This document shows, piece by piece, positions 47,373-60,059 of a DNA stretch of 64,000 nucleotides. Position numbers and translations under genes: made by a program. Origin of the DNA: Karalla daura. Taxonomy: Eukaryota > Chordata > Actinopteri > Chaetodontiformes > Leiognathidae. Below the pieces are notes generated by a model. That model made no database searches and had not been told where the DNA came from. It saw only the letters and a list, made by a program, of their open reading frames with translations. Position 1 is the first letter of the stretch. The number at the start of each line of letters is the position of its first letter. The DNA lies in NCBI GenBank assembly GCA_029224185.1, contig CM055210.1, positions 14,106,900-14,170,899 of the forward strand. The letters run 5' to 3'.

Positions 47373-48035
47373 AGATGATGGAGAAGCAGCGGCAGGACTG
47401 CAGGAACCGGAGACAATGTCATGGATAACAAAACAGAGAAGGAAGAGGACAAACAAAAATAGACAATGCGTTCCCAGTGGCGAGATGACTGATAGCGTTT
47501 GGGCTGAACGACAAAAAATAAATAAAAAAACAGAAAAGGTGTAGGGCTTGAGTAAACTGAGAGCAGATAAGAGGCATCGGGAATTCAGGCGGCGTCCTGG
47601 AAACATTCAGGAGGATGACACAGCCTCAGCGTGAAGACGTCGGCTGGAGTGGAGGGTGGTGAACGCACAGTTTGGGACGCGGCCTCCAATCCTCCAATCC
47701 TCCAATCCACCGATTCTCCAATCCTCCGATCCTGCTCGTGTGAGTGTGAATGTGAATGTGTCTGCGTATTCATATCTCCAGGTGTGGGACAGCAGCACCT
47801 TCACCTCCAGCAGGTGTCTGAACCTGAGAACGACTGGTGTCTGGAGCCCGTCTGACTTTCTGAGCTCTCCTCATTTCTTTATTTATTATGGTTCTCTGCT
47901 GTCACCTTTAAATCATTATTACATAGCACACTGGGAGATTATTATGACTGTCTATCCCCCCATCTATTCATCCATCCAACCAGCTACCACTGTACTACTG
48001 CAAGCATTAGTAGTGGTAGTCGCAGCTGGTTGGCT
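47373..48035. other. Gene-free stretch
   Basis: Includes the 8-bp minisatellite at 47682 and otherwise unremarkable sequence. Frames here overlap the minisatellite. Confidence 0.6.
47682..47732. repeat. 8-bp minisatellite, unit CCTCCAAT, about 6 copies
   Basis: Units CCTCCAAT, CCACCGAT, TCTCCAAT and CCTCCGAT are in perfect 8-bp register. Confidence 0.93.
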
Positions 48036-48356
48036 GGATGGATGGATTGATGGATGGTTGGATGGATGGATGGATGGATGGATGGATGGATGGATGGATG
48101 GATGGATGGATGGATGGATGGATGGATGGATGGATGGATGGATGGATGGGTATATTGATGGGTATATGGATGGATGGATAATATATGGATGATGGATGCA
48201 TGGATATAGAGGTGGATGGAGAGGTGGATAAATGGATGGATGGATAATATATGGATAGATGGATGTATGGACATACAGGTGGATGGAGGGGTGGATGGAT
48301 GGATAGATGGATGGATGGATAGATGGATGGATGGATGACTATGTGGGTGGATGGAT
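48036..48356. repeat. (GGAT)n array with degenerate tail
   Basis: A clean core lies at 48058-48148. Downstream, longer variants such as GGATAATATATGGAT appear twice (48174 and 48239), suggesting a higher-order duplication of the decayed part. Confidence 0.96.
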
Positions 48357-50704
48357 TATTATTAGTTGTTGTTATTCACTTACTTTTATTATTTTCCTTA
48401 TTTCATTCACACTACTTGTTTACTGCTCTATTATTATTATTATTATTAGTTGACTATTGTGTATCGTTGTGTATTGTGAGTGTGATTTGCATTATTTTGG
48501 TTGCTGTGCAGAAAAGGTTCCCTTTGGGTCATACACTGACTGTAGCATGTATCTAATGATCTTAAATACAGATGAAGAAGAGAAGAAGAGGAGTCCTAGA
48601 GGAGAGGAGGAGAGGAGAGGGGGAGGAACAGAAACAGGTAAAGAAGTGATGAGAGTGTTACAGTGACAGAGCCAAACACACAACGAGTAAACAGAGAGTG
48701 AAAGAGGGGAAGGAGGCGCCAAAAAAAGTCAAGCTGTCTTTCAAAGAGACGAGCACCTCAGCGTTTTGGAGCCGGGGCCTGCAGCTGTCACAGGATTGTA
48801 AAGTGCAGGAAAACAAAAAGCAGGCTGTCACGGTGGCGGAGCGCCATCCATACGGCCCGGGGATAAAGGTCAGAAAATGATCCGTCATTGGCATAATTGC
48901 ATCCGCCCAAGTTGAAGTGCGGCGGCGGCTCCGGCGTCCCTCAGATTGCTTTTCACACTTCATTCTTCCCCTGATGGAACCGTAATCCTCCAGACACAGG
49001 AGTTTAGAGCGGCCAGGAGAGGAGAGGATGGGAGAGGAGGGAGGGGGGGGGGCTGGGAAAGAGGAGGTGGTGACTCCAGGAGGAGGCCAAGGTGACTCCA
49101 GGTGAGGCTAGTGACCGACTGAAGATCAAACACGACAGGTGTGAGAATCTTCTGAAGACGCAAACTGGACTAATGCTTGAGATCCAAATGCATCCTATTA
49201 TGCAATTTGCACATCATCTATCTATTATGTAGACATGCATCTTATTATGTCACAGTTTTGGACCAACTTTTGGACTTGGACCATTCCAGTGACAAAGATT
49301 TAGAGTCTGAGAGTCTAACTTAAAGATGTCGAGTAAAACTTCAAGTAGATGATGTCTACACAAATCTACCAGGGGTTGAGAAATGTATATTTTTAAGGTT
49401 CAAGGCAACAGAAATCACTGTTTTATCCTTTTCTTTTGGGATGTGTTGGTAATATTCTTTATGCTCTCTTCAACCTGTGGGAATCTGGAGCGCAGGTGTG
49501 ATTTCTTCCTTTCTCTCCAGCAGCTTTCGTGACTCGTCCACAGCAGCTACTTCGCCGTCACAGAGCAGAAAACACAGCGAGTCGTAAAACAGCCGGGGGA
49601 GATGAGTGTCCATAAACTTTACCGCTGCAGTTACACACATGGAGCAAAACACCACAATTTAGAGGCGGAGACGGACTCAAAGTGGCCGAGCCAGCCGCCC
49701 GTATCTCTGAAACTGTGTGGCGTTCTCCAGCCTTAAAACAATGGAAGTAAAATTTGGGACACTGAACCATGAACTGAAAGTATGTTTCTCTCCATTTTTT
49801 TTTATGTCCAAAAACTCAAAAATGTGTCAACTGGCAGCCTCGGTTATGGTACTGGTGTTAAACCAAATAATAAAACGAGTGTTCCCAGATTAAAGAGGGC
49901 GAAATAAAACACAACAATAAAATTTTACCGCTAATAATAAAGAGGCCTCGTACGCAAACCAGAGGAGAAACCTCGGCGGGATCGGAGCAGACTCCACGTC
50001 CGAGGTGAGCATCCCGCTTCCACAAATCTCACCTCTGCAGGAGTTTTCCAACCAGTCTGCAGCAGCACTCGTTCCTCCCTTTTCCGGGATGATTCGCGTA
50101 ATTGAGGCGAATTGATTTAGCAAATGCAGGCGCTAAACGGCGAGAAATAAAACAAAGCGGGACTGGAAGATGCTCAGAAACAGCAAACATCAGCACCCGG
50201 CGAGCGGGAAGTATAATATGATTAATACATACAATAAAACAGCCAATTTGAGTTGCTGCGTTTAATTTGCCCGGGAATGTTTTACGATTCACTTTCGCTA
50301 AAGACTCCTACTGAAGCGGTTTATTAGCGGAGCAATGATAAACAGGCCGTTTGATACCACTAGGTCCCATCACACTCACACACACACACAGGTGCGCCAT
50401 ACGTTGGTCCACAGGGATGAAAGATGGGCTCCAACATTCAGCCCAACGTCGGAGAATAGGCGAGGCATTAGGAAAATGTGCGGCGGGAATCAAGCAAGGG
50501 GCAGAGCATCCACATCTGTGCCTCTCGGCCTCTAACTGCAGATGAAAGGAAGTCGTTTGAAGTTGATGTGCTGCTATTTCTTCAATGACTCAGATTAAAC
50601 ACTGATGCCTGCGCCCGCCGGCGCATTCATCACTCCAATGATACTTTTAGTGGCCGTTCCCCGTGCTGGGGCGGAAATTAACGGCGCTCCGGTGCCCCGT
50701 GTGA

Positions 50705-50749
<45 letters not shown>

Positions 50750-51247
50750 TCCTACATTCAGCTCACATATTAAAGACATGCAGGTGCTTTCGGCTGCGTT
50801 TTTTCGTCGCCTCGACACCTTCTTTCCCCCACACACAGGTAATGCTTTTTCTTTTTGAGGGTGAAAACTCTTTTCAATCACCAGACTCGTTCACCGGAGG
50901 GGGTTGGAGACCCTTAAATTACGCCATTAAAACATAACGATGAATCAGGTTGATTATACTTTAATGACAGACGACACGGGGGAAGAAATGTTAACCTTGT
51001 TACGCGGGGAGGGGAAACTACGACTCGGAGCCAGGGTTTTCTTTCTTGTTTAAGCGTGATTGGTGTTTGTGAGTGAAAAGGGTGGGGGGGTGGTGTCAGG
51101 TGGAGAAGTGGGAAAGTGAAGAGGTGTTAACTGGGAATTTTGTTCATGTCAACCTGTGATTTTGAAATAAATGGGGAGCAAAGTTTCCCAGTTTTCCTGT
51201 TTCCAGTTTTCCCCACTTCAACTACTGGTTGTAGCGAAGTATCTTTC
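48357..51247. other. Gene-free stretch
   Basis: Short TTA run at 48430-48448, G-rich 49026-49052 and (CA)n 50375-50390. 49880-50300 is repeat-poor. Several frames without recognisable domains. Confidence 0.55.
50706..50748. repeat. (CA)n microsatellite
   Basis: Nineteen CA units with a terminal CGCA. Confidence 0.97.
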
Positions 51248-53534
51248 AGTGTGCAGTTTGCATGTTCCCCTCCTGTTTTCATCTGTTTTTATTGACCCAC
51301 TTGTAACTATGAAGAACATTTATTGCAATAGCCTCAAAATATAAAATCAACGGATCCTTTAAACCTGATAAATTCCCTTAAAAACTGCACCTGCAGTTAA
51401 AGTCATTGACCTGAAACTTTGACTTTTAAAAGAAAAACCTCGACTGTTTTCAACCTTTGAATGGGCATTGCCATGATGCCGTCACCCCATAGATTTGGGT
51501 GCGGCCTCTACTCTCCATTATCACCTAATCCCATGGCTGACTCAATGGTTTTGAAAGCCAAGGAGGTTTCTTATCAAGACCAGATGAAAACCTGCAGCTA
51601 GTCTCTCAATTCTCAAATTCAAACCCAGCATCTTCTGCAGCCCGTAAGAGGTGGAAAAAAGCTTGTTTATGTCTTGAGACAAAAGTGGGCGTGGCTTAAC
51701 AGAGCATCAAGTTTAATCCAGGTATTCCAGTCCAATAACATGCATGTTGGAGCCTCTTAAATGCCTGAACAATAGGTCTGAATGTGAGTAAATGGCATGT
51801 GTGTGTTTTGTGATGGACCCTATTGTGTATAAAACGAATAAAATCATGGATAAAAGTGTGTTGGATGCTATTTTCTCATTTTTAAATGGTTTCTAAACAG
51901 TGTCCTTGTTAAATGCCAAAAGGCAGTGTTTAATAGCGCTATGATAAAACGTTTCATCTGAGTATTTAATTCAGTGAGAAAAAAAATCAATATAACACTG
52001 TTTTTATACGCAAACCTCAGGCAATGGAGACCCACAAACCAAGTTAGAAACCTCTATGACTCTGGTTAATAAAGTCATAGAACAAAACAGAATGCAATAC
52101 TATATATGCTACCAAAAATAATAATAAAATAATACATTTATTTGTAAGATGCTTGGAAAGGTGCTTAGATATCCCTGCATGATCAAATACATCATAGAGA
52201 CAGAAAATAAAATGAAACAACCCTGAAAACGTGTTTGTACGTATGTCAGCTGTTTCCTGGGTGTGTGACATGACTGTGCAGAGCCAGATCTGGCCTCTAG
52301 GGGTCTCTATTGGGGTTGTAAGTCTGTTAGTCCACTTTAAGACTCCCAATAACAAATCTCCCGTCTGTAACCCAAAGTGGGCTCAGTATTTATGTGAAGT
52401 ATGTGTGCGCTCTATAAATTCGCTCATGCATACAGAGTGTGCAGTATTTAGCAGAGTAGTAGGCCACGCACCAGTCTGAATCAATGTAATTTGATCAGTG
52501 TGGCCCAAACCTCATGGGATAAATACCCAATAAAAGACATTTTGGCGTCTGGATAAGCGTAAATCCATCCAATTCAGGGCCTAATTAAGTGGGACTTACA
52601 TAGCACACTGGGACAGACGGTTATAAGAGACAGAAAAATGACCGGAGGCATCACCGTCTCCGGAGAGCTGCAGATCCAATAAGGATGGAAATAACAGAGG
52701 GGTCACTGTGGCTTACTTCACTGTGGAAGCATATCGTCACAACACACACACACACATACAGTAAGCATGCACAGGTCGTAGCACAAAGACAAACACCGGG
52801 CCATACGGTGAGAGAAAGAGCATTGTTGTCAGAACTCAGGTCGGGGTCAAAGGTGACGGATTAAAGCTGCACTAAGTGATTTCTGACCCACCCGAGAGGA
52901 AATCCCAGCCCCTGAAACCTTTGAAGAGGAAGAAATAACAATAACAGCCCCTTCAGGAATCCGCAAACCTGCACAAATACCCGTTTTAGCTGAGAAACAC
53001 ATCACACCTCTTGTTTTCATATCGCCCCTGTTTTCTCACGTAATGACAATGTTTGTAATTTGTTTCTTTCCCGGGTACATTAATACATCCTCCTCGCACG
53101 CTGGAGATGATGTTGTACCTTCATTTTGTGCTTCTGTGTTTTTTCCTCTGATTTAGATAGATGCAATTTATCCATGAAATAATCTCTTAAAAGCGTCGAA
53201 ATTAGAGACTATTCATGCGCAAACCCTCTAAACTGCGTTTTCTCGCCGTCTGAAGAAGCAGATGGAGGAGAAATAATTTTCCAGGAAAACTCAATTTTCC
53301 TTTCCATCTCATTTTTCCCTGGAAAACAGGCAGAAATTGCATTGTTATGTTTACACGATAAAGAATACAAATTGATTGCGAAGTTTAAACAACTTTTAGT
53401 TTCATATTCGTTGTCTGAATTTCAGAATTTTTTTGGATCGCTGATTTGATCAACTATTTATCCTGAGTTGGAGGAACTCTTGATTGATTGAATGTGATCA
53501 GGACTCGAGTTTCCTCGCTCGCCTGACTCAAACA
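51248..53534. other. Gene-free stretch, possible dispersed repeats
   Basis: 51248-51290 (GTGTGCAGTTTGCATGTTCC) weakly resembles the 'LSVWSLHV' repeat. 51450-51840 has phrases (CCCCATAGATTTGGGTG, AAAGTGGGCGTGGCTTA) reminiscent of fish repeats. 52860-52890 (AAAGCTGCACTAAGTGAT) recalls another. A short CA run sits at 52741-52757. No gene supported. Confidence 0.45.
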
Positions 53535-53640
53535 TTTGGAGGGCGCCAGTAGACGTCGTTGGCGTCTGTCACCTCATAGCCAGAAGGTCCAGGGTTCGTA
53601 TAGCGGTCTGAGGGAGGACCTTACTGTGTCCATCTGTATG
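53535..53640 (+). mobile_element. Degraded 'LSVWSLHV'-type teleost repeat
   Basis: GTTGGCGTCTGTCACCTCAT, AGCCAGAAGGTCCAGGGTTC and GGTCTGAGGGAGGACCTTAC correspond in order to the remembered 5' half of the same repeat as at 105-320 (GTTAGC...GTCACCTCACAGC... AAGGTCC...GGTTCGAA). Confidence 0.6.
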
Positions 53641-53769
53641 TATATTATATTAAACCAACTCACAAACTCATCAAAACCAAGGACTGGAAACATTATTGTT
53701 TACTGCAGCTTTCCTATAGTGTCAATATTAGCAACTACATCTTTGCTATCTGCTTCAATAAGTTTCCTA

Positions 53770-53835
53770 GCCTCTGTAGAGCACTTAATATGGTGCTATA
53801 CACATTAACTTGTCTTGGATCTGTGTAAATAAATA
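53770..53835 (+). mobile_element. LINE/SINE 3' tail fragment
   Basis: GTAGAGCACTTAATATGGTG, then CTATACACATTAACTTG and AAATAAATAAAAG, matches the common AGCACTTT...GGTGCTATAYAAATAAA terminal motif. An extremely AT-rich block follows. Confidence 0.5.
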
Positions 53836-54165
53836 AAAGTAATTAATTTTAATTATTGCAATTATTTATTTATTTTAAATTTAATTTAAAAAATATATAT
53901 TTAATTTTTAAATATTATTAAATATTTTAATTTAATTTATTTATTAAGAAAATAATTATTTAATGTCAGTATTATATATATATATATATATTAGTATTTT
54001 TTGTATTTTTTCTTAGCATTTTTTTAAATTAATTTATTTATTTTATTTTAGATTAGTATTTCTAAATATTTCTGCATGTAATAAATCAGTTAAAATGTCA
54101 TAAAAAGTGCACTATATTAATTAATATATAATTAATTCATATTAAACTGATATATATATACAGTA
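53836..54165. other. Extremely AT-rich block
   Basis: More than 300 bp of TTTAAT/ATTATT-type sequence with (TA)n at 53973-53992. No gene. It lies directly after a retroelement tail. Confidence 0.85.
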
Positions 54166-55060
54166 CACGTGGGATCTCTGGCTCTGTGCACCGCAGCACC
54201 CTCTGATAGCACATTTCTGCATATTTTCCATAAGGCATGAAAGCACAGCTTGTTGCTCGGGCTATAAACAGCTGCAGCAAAACATAAACCTGTGCGATAA
54301 GCAGAGTGATCACAAGACGCGTCCTATACGGACCCGGAGATACACACCAGAAGGCTGAGAAATAAATAATAATAACAATAATAAAAAAAAACAAATTAGC
54401 CGCTGTCAGAATCCTCTCAGATGTGTGCGTTTCTCAGATTTCACGGTCAGGGTGAGCAGAATAAAAAATAAAAAATAAAAAATAAAAAAAGCGAAAAGAA
54501 ATGATAGAGAGGGAGAGAAGGAGAGGGACGTATCAGGAGGTCATCTGTGCTTCAAAAGGGAGATATATTAAATTCATTCATCTCAGTCAGTGGGAGTGCC
54601 AGGGTTTGTGGTTTCCACGCAATGAGGGATAGAGAGATCTCCCCCCTCTCTCTCTCTCTCTCTCTCAGTCTCTCTACCTCTCCTCCTGGCTGGACGCCTT
54701 CAGGGGGCATTGTCTGGTAAAATATCCCACCCTCCCCTCTTTCTTTTCCCCTGTAATGGAGCCAGTGATTAAATAAAGACAGAGAGGTGTGTGTGTGTGT
54801 GTGAACCGTCCTGCGTGGATGCCCGTGGACTTGGATGTGGAGAGAGAGAGAGAGAGAGAGGTGAAGACAGTGATGGAGGGAACAATAGAGAGTGAGGAGG
54901 AGTGAGGGGAGAGCAAGCAACAGAGCCACCAGGAGGACCGGGGGGGAGGGAACGGGGGAGGGATGGAGGGAGGGATGGAGGGATGGAGGGAGGGGGGGCA
55001 GGATGTGGCCAACCTCACATCCATCATGTGTCATCTCGCCACGCAACACTTACATCAATG
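54166..55060. other. Gene-free stretch with GA/TC tracts
   Basis: (TC)n 54643-54667, (TG)n 54787-54803, (GA)n 54840-54861 and a GGGAT/GGGA purine array 54957-54998. Frames here are simple-repeat translations. Confidence 0.65.
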
Positions 55061-55068
55061 TACAAGAC

Positions 55069-55293
55069 CAGGGGCGTGTCCAGACATGTTGTATTGGGTG
55101 GGGTGCGGTTGGGGGAGGGGGGTATGGGGGGGGGGGGGGTGCCCAAGTGGGCCGGATTCTCACATTTCCGATGGTACCTGAACGCCCCTCATCCCTAGGT
55201 CGAAACCTGCTGCAATAAGCAGATTCTCAACCCTCCTATGGTATGGGTGGCCGGGCCGGACCAGCCCTGGCCACCCCCCTGGACACGCCCCTG
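55069..55293. mobile_element. hAT-like MITE with intact termini and target duplication
   Basis: Terminal inverted repeats are perfect over 15 bp: CAGGGGCGTGTCCAG at 55069-55083 and CTGGACACGCCCCTG at 55279-55293. Flanks are TACAAGAC (55061-55068) and TATAAGAC (55294-55301), an 8-bp direct duplication with one mismatch, as expected for the hAT superfamily; the CAG start also fits hAT. The 225-bp interior contains a G-rich run (55126-55139) and the inverse of the family phrase (GATGGTACCTGAACGCCCCT). It has no coding capacity and would depend on an autonomous hAT transposase elsewhere. Confidence 0.88.
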
Positions 55294-55309
55294 TATAAGA
55301 CCAATCATG

Positions 55310-55346
<37 letters not shown>

Positions 55347-55852
55347 CTCACACACATGCACAAATAATGTATCAAGCAGTGAAGGTGAAGTAAATAAACT
55401 TCTCAGCAAGTGGCTGCAAATGCATACCACACAGGCCAATCCAAACAGAGGGTAAATTGAAAGAGGGAGAGAGAGAGAGAGAGAGATGGAGAGAGATGGA
55501 GAGAGATGGAGAGAGAGAGAGAGAGAGAGGGTGATTCGCAGCTCGACTTTGATCGATCAGTGGATGCGTTTCACGCCCGAGTCGTAAATTGGCTGCTGAG
55601 TGAGCGACAGAGAGCGAGGAGGAGGAGGAGGAGGTGGAGAGGTGAAGTACGACGAGGAGAGGACAGGAGGTGCCGAAAACAGAAAGAGAGGAAGAAGGAA
55701 AAGAGAGAGAGAGACGGTAGAACTCAACAGCTGGTTTATTAACGCAATAAGACGAAGGTGTCTGGCGATGAGGCAGCTCTGAGGACCAGCACTTAATTGT
55801 TACGTAAAATCTGTGTCTGGTTACTAAAACACACATGCTGAAATGGACAGAA

Positions 55853-55996
<144 letters not shown>

Positions 55997-56969
55997 GCAG
56001 GTATATGTAAACGCACACCTGATTTAAGGCGGTCTTTTGATTTGTTCGAGGTTTGTTCCCAGCAACGTGTCAGGACAAGTTTGGAGGAGAGTTGAATGAA
56101 AGTTAAATTAAATTAGATTTGCAAAAACCAGTTTGAGATGTAAAGGAATGTTTGTTTTTCTTTCTAAAAGCGCCAGAAATGCAAAGCCGAATGTAGACAC
56201 AGGTTATTTCTGTCACTTAACAGCTTGTGTTTACATCCGAACTGTTTCGTTGTGTTCAGGAACACACCGAGACAAGTTTTTCGAGAGCTGAAATTTGAAA
56301 TGTAAAGAAAAGTGAAAAAGACAAACACTGAACAGGTGTTTGTTGTCTGTTATATAAAGGTGATTTCATGTATGGCTTCATCCTGGGCTATACTTAGCCT
56401 TATTTATGTCTATACCTTCCTCTATAAATACAATTAGTCCTCTTCATGTGTGAGCTGCTGTGGTTTGAGGCCATAGGTTTCCTCACATTTTCTAATGACA
56501 AACCTAATGACTGTGGAAAAAAACTGAACAAATATACATTAATGTCTATTTGCTGTCAATATTCAGTGTTTTCTTTGACTGTTTTCTCAGCCTGAAAGAA
56601 AAAAAAAGATGAAATGAGTCTAAATGTCAGCTCTTCAGAAATGGGGCGTCCAAGTATCTGAAAGATTTACTTAACAGCAATTACAGCCTGTTCTCTGGCG
56701 TTAATGTGTCCCAGAGTCACGTTATAGCACTTAATACTGCGTGGGAGCGACCGTGTGAAAAAAAAAAAAAGTGTGAGTCTGAGCTGGAGCTGTGCTTCAG
56801 GAGCTGGAAGGTGAAGCTCCAGCCTGCTGACAGTTCTCCAGTAGGACTTGTTATGACTTCATCCTGCAATTCTTCTTCTTTTTTAATATTTCCATTTTAT
56901 TGTTTTTTTTATTCTCATTCTCATTATTTACATATTTGTAATTTTTTTGTATTTTACTTTACATGGTTA

Positions 56970-57105
<136 letters not shown>

Positions 57106-57641
57106 GTGATTTTTTTTAACAATGTTTTATTTGATTTTTCACGTTTATTATTTTACATATTTTTATTCATGTTATTATTATTATTTTACTTGTTTTTTTT
57201 ATTATTTTTGACAGTTTTCCAGGACTCTGGATGTTATGACTTCATCCTGCAGCTTATTCCATTTAGCAGCAGAGCTCGGCTGCATCCCCCGGCTGATACC
57301 TAATTCTGTGACAAATTCGGAGATGGTGGGATCCTTGGGGGACTAATAAATGGGTTTCCAAGCTGTCTGTATTGTTGTGTTGACACTGCGTCTCACAGCA
57401 CTTCACCAATTTCCCTCGGATCTGCTTTTTTTTCCCCCCTCCCGCTGCAAATATGCACGGAGTTGGCCGGTGTCAGAGCTAGTGAGGTGTGTTCTGATGC
57501 TGAGGTCCTTTTTGGATGCCGTCGTCGGCAGCTTTTCCCATCCATCTCCTCCGCTTAGTCCTGAATGACCTACTTTCCACATATTGGTTTCTTGGGTGCG
57601 TATTTACTACAATACATTAAAGGGAAAACCTTTGAATGGTT

Positions 57642-57790
57642 GAATGGAGTATTTACCTCTGCATCAGAAATGCTCTCGGATGCTGTTTCACGAACCCTTT
57701 TACAGGACCCATTTTTAGCTGTGGGAATAACACTTTTCTGCACAGATATATTGTGTTTTCATGCTTATCTGGCAACCACAAGTATGCACG
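57642..57790 (-). mobile_element. Family B partial copy
   Basis: Reverse orientation: GGAGTATTTACCTCTGCATC, AGAAATGCTCTCGGATGCTG, CCCATTTTTAGCTGTGGGAA, CTGCACAGATAT and TTTCATGCTTATCTGGCAAC. The GGCGCC core has decayed, and the family start is missing beyond 57790. Confidence 0.7.
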
Positions 57791-57844
57791 GTTTTACACA
57801 TGAAAATAGTTAAAATCGACCCCCTTCTAAAACTATCACCTGAT

Positions 57845-58200
57845 AGATGGATGGATGGATGGATGGATTAGTAGGTAGTTAGGTACTGTAGGATGCTGTA
57901 TGTAACTGGCTACCTAGCTAGTTTGGTAATTACCTATCTAGCTACCTACCTGTCTAGCTGGCTACCGGTCAAGCCAGGTAGGCAGATAGATTGATTGACA
58001 GGTAGATGGATAAACTGCGATGCTAGCTGGTAGTTAGCTAGCTAACACCCTAGTAGATGATTAGCTAGCTATCTTCACCTTCCTAGCTAGGTAGGTAGCT
58101 ACTGTATGTAGTTTTCTACCTTGCAACCTACTTAACTCGCTAGTTGGCTAGTTAGCAACCTACTGACCTGGCAAGCTAGCTTCTTAGCAAGGCTTCCAGT
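57845..58200. repeat. CTAG/CTAC/GGTA degenerate tetranucleotide block
   Basis: Begins as (GGAT)n at 57847-57867 and grades into interleaved GCTAGCTAG, CTACCTA, GTAGGTAG and TTAGCTAG phrases, with a dozen or more CTAG tetramers. It ends at the LINE tail at 58203. Confidence 0.75.
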
Positions 58201-58202
58201 AC

Positions 58203-58250
58203 AGACAGACAGACTTTATTGTTCCCTTGAGAAGGTTCCCTTAGGGGAAT
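58203..58250 (-). mobile_element. LINE 3' tail with (GTCT)n
   Basis: In minus orientation: TCAATTCCCCTAAGGGAACC, then GGGAACAATAAAGTCTGTCT, GTCTGT. This is the typical end of teleost L2-type LINEs with a tetranucleotide tail. The decayed tetranucleotide block lies immediately downstream of the tail. Confidence 0.7.
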
Positions 58251-58855
58251 TGAGGTATGTATGTAGGTTTAGGTTTGCATCACATTCTGTCTCTGTTCAC
58301 GTTTGCCTGTTTTTTTTTTAGCTGCACTTGAAAACTCCACATATCCATATGAATGAGGACGTGATGACATTTTAGGACCTGTTGTACGTCATCTCTGCCC
58401 CAGAATAGACTGTTGTTAGTCAACAAAGCCACAGTGGAAGTGTTTGTTCACTCTCGGTCTCCTTTAAGAGAAGAGACAGAAACAGGACGTGCAGAGAAAG
58501 CATTAAAACACTCCGCGCCCTCTGAGCATACGCCATATGCCACATATGCTCCCAGCCACCAGGACGTTTTTACTCTTGTTGACTTCTTCCCTTCTTCTCT
58601 CCCTCCTTCTCTCTCTCTCTCTCTCTCTCTCCCTCCCTCTCTCTGTCTCTCTCTCTCGTGCCCTGCGTCTGAACCCGGTGTGTGGACTGACTGTGATATT
58701 GGCTGTGTGGGTGACAGGATATCTCGAAGGAGAGAAAAACAGATCAGCGTCTCTTTACTTAACACCCTCCCTCCTTCACCGGCCGCTGATGAAGGAGGGG
58801 ACCGACTCCAGATACTGACACAGGCAATGTTATTCATTTATTTTTCAAAAGGTGG

Positions 58856-58913
<58 letters not shown>

Positions 58914-59756
58914 CCATGCGAAAAGGCTTTTATGAGTTCAAGGTCTCTTGGAAATTCCATAAATAAAGAGGGGACGATACAAAAGGAAATACTTTTCGGG
59001 TTCGGAATGTTTGGAAGTTATGGCTCTTTTCTCATTCTGTCAAATGTGCGTGTCTCTCCTCACTGTCATTACATCTCTCTGTCAGGCTTCCTCACACACA
59101 CACACACACACACAGACACACGTCTTGATATATGATAATCTACTCTCTCCACATTCTTCAGCTCGCGAATACAAAATCAACCCGACCTCCGGCTCCGTTT
59201 TTTTCTTTTTTTTTATGCAGCAGCACACTTTTTTTTTCGTCTTACATTATGTTTTCCGAGTTCAGTGACTCAAACATCCCCGAGCAGAGAAAAACTTTGA
59301 CATTGTTATGAACTGAAAGGTATCGCATGCTGATCAGGGCCGCACAAAGTTCACCACTGAATTGAGAATAACTATTGAAATTCAAGTCGAGTTCAATTTT
59401 TAATGGAGGTGCAGAATTCAGACTCAAGTTTGACAAAATTAAAAAAAAATGTTTTTAAAATGTGAAAGGTGTTATTTCTGTGCACTCCATATTATATATA
59501 ATATATATTTTATAACTATTATGTATTTAAATGATAAAAAAAATATTATTTTATTGTTGTAATTTTCTTTTTATGTAACTTTCAGGTCTTCAAAAAGTCA
59601 AAACTTCCATCCATTTATTATTCCATTTATATAATTATACATTATTCATATCATACATTACCATTCATTATGTAATTAGGCAATTAGCTATTTCTTAAAT
59701 GCATTAACGAAGGCAAAATTCATATTAAATTAAAGTTAGATGACTAACGTTCAGAT
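58251..59756. other. Gene-free stretch
   Basis: TC-rich 58607-58657, TC/TG 58858-58914 and (CA)n 59092-59121. The 240-codon plus-strand frame at 58413-59135 runs through these and is not supported. 59440-59720 is AT-rich. Confidence 0.6.
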
Positions 59757-59815
59757 GGGATTCGAACCAGGGACCTTCTTCCTCTGAGGAAACTGTTTTT
59801 CCACCAATCCACCGT
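59757..59815 (-). mobile_element. Fragment of the 'LSVWSLHV'-type teleost repeat
   Basis: The minus strand reads ACACGGTGGATTGGTGG, then CTCAGAGGAAGAAGGTCC and CTGGTTCGAATCCCATC, matching the 5' part of the repeat (CACGGTGG...CTCACAGCAAGAAGGTCC...GGTTCGAATCC). The GGTTCGAATCC string resembles a tRNA B box, but no tRNA fold is present. Confidence 0.6.
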
Positions 59816-59916
59816 GTCATCAGATTGTGAATTAGATAAAAGCCAATTAAGAATGTGTGAATTTTGCAAGTACCGCTGATGCTGACGCAGCAACAAAACC
59901 CATTACGGCGCAGGGA

Positions 59917-60059
59917 GTTAATTAACCTTACGTATACATCCACAGCTCCGCACCGGCAACTTGGGACGAGTCGCATATTTAAAGTGAAATCCACTCCTGG
60001 GGGGTGGAGGCAGACAAGCCGATGTCTCTGGTACGTTCAGGGTCATATCCAGAAGTCAG
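59917..60059 (+). repeat. Left copy of a ~143-bp host direct repeat
   Basis: GTTAATTAACCTTACGTA, CACAGCTC, CAACTTG, GAAATCCACTCC and CGATGTCTCTGGTAC recur in order at 60655-60813. The homology stops at GTCAG, exactly where the terminus of the hAT-like element begins. Confidence 0.8.

Noticed and set aside
58413..59135. A 240-codon plus-strand open frame
   Set aside because: It is composed largely of SLSLSL (TC tracts) and HTHTHT (CA tract). No domain.
59757..59815. A possible tRNA gene because of a GGTTCGAATCC B-box-like string
   Set aside because: No acceptor stem, anticodon arm or A box can be laid out. The string belongs to a common teleost repeat.
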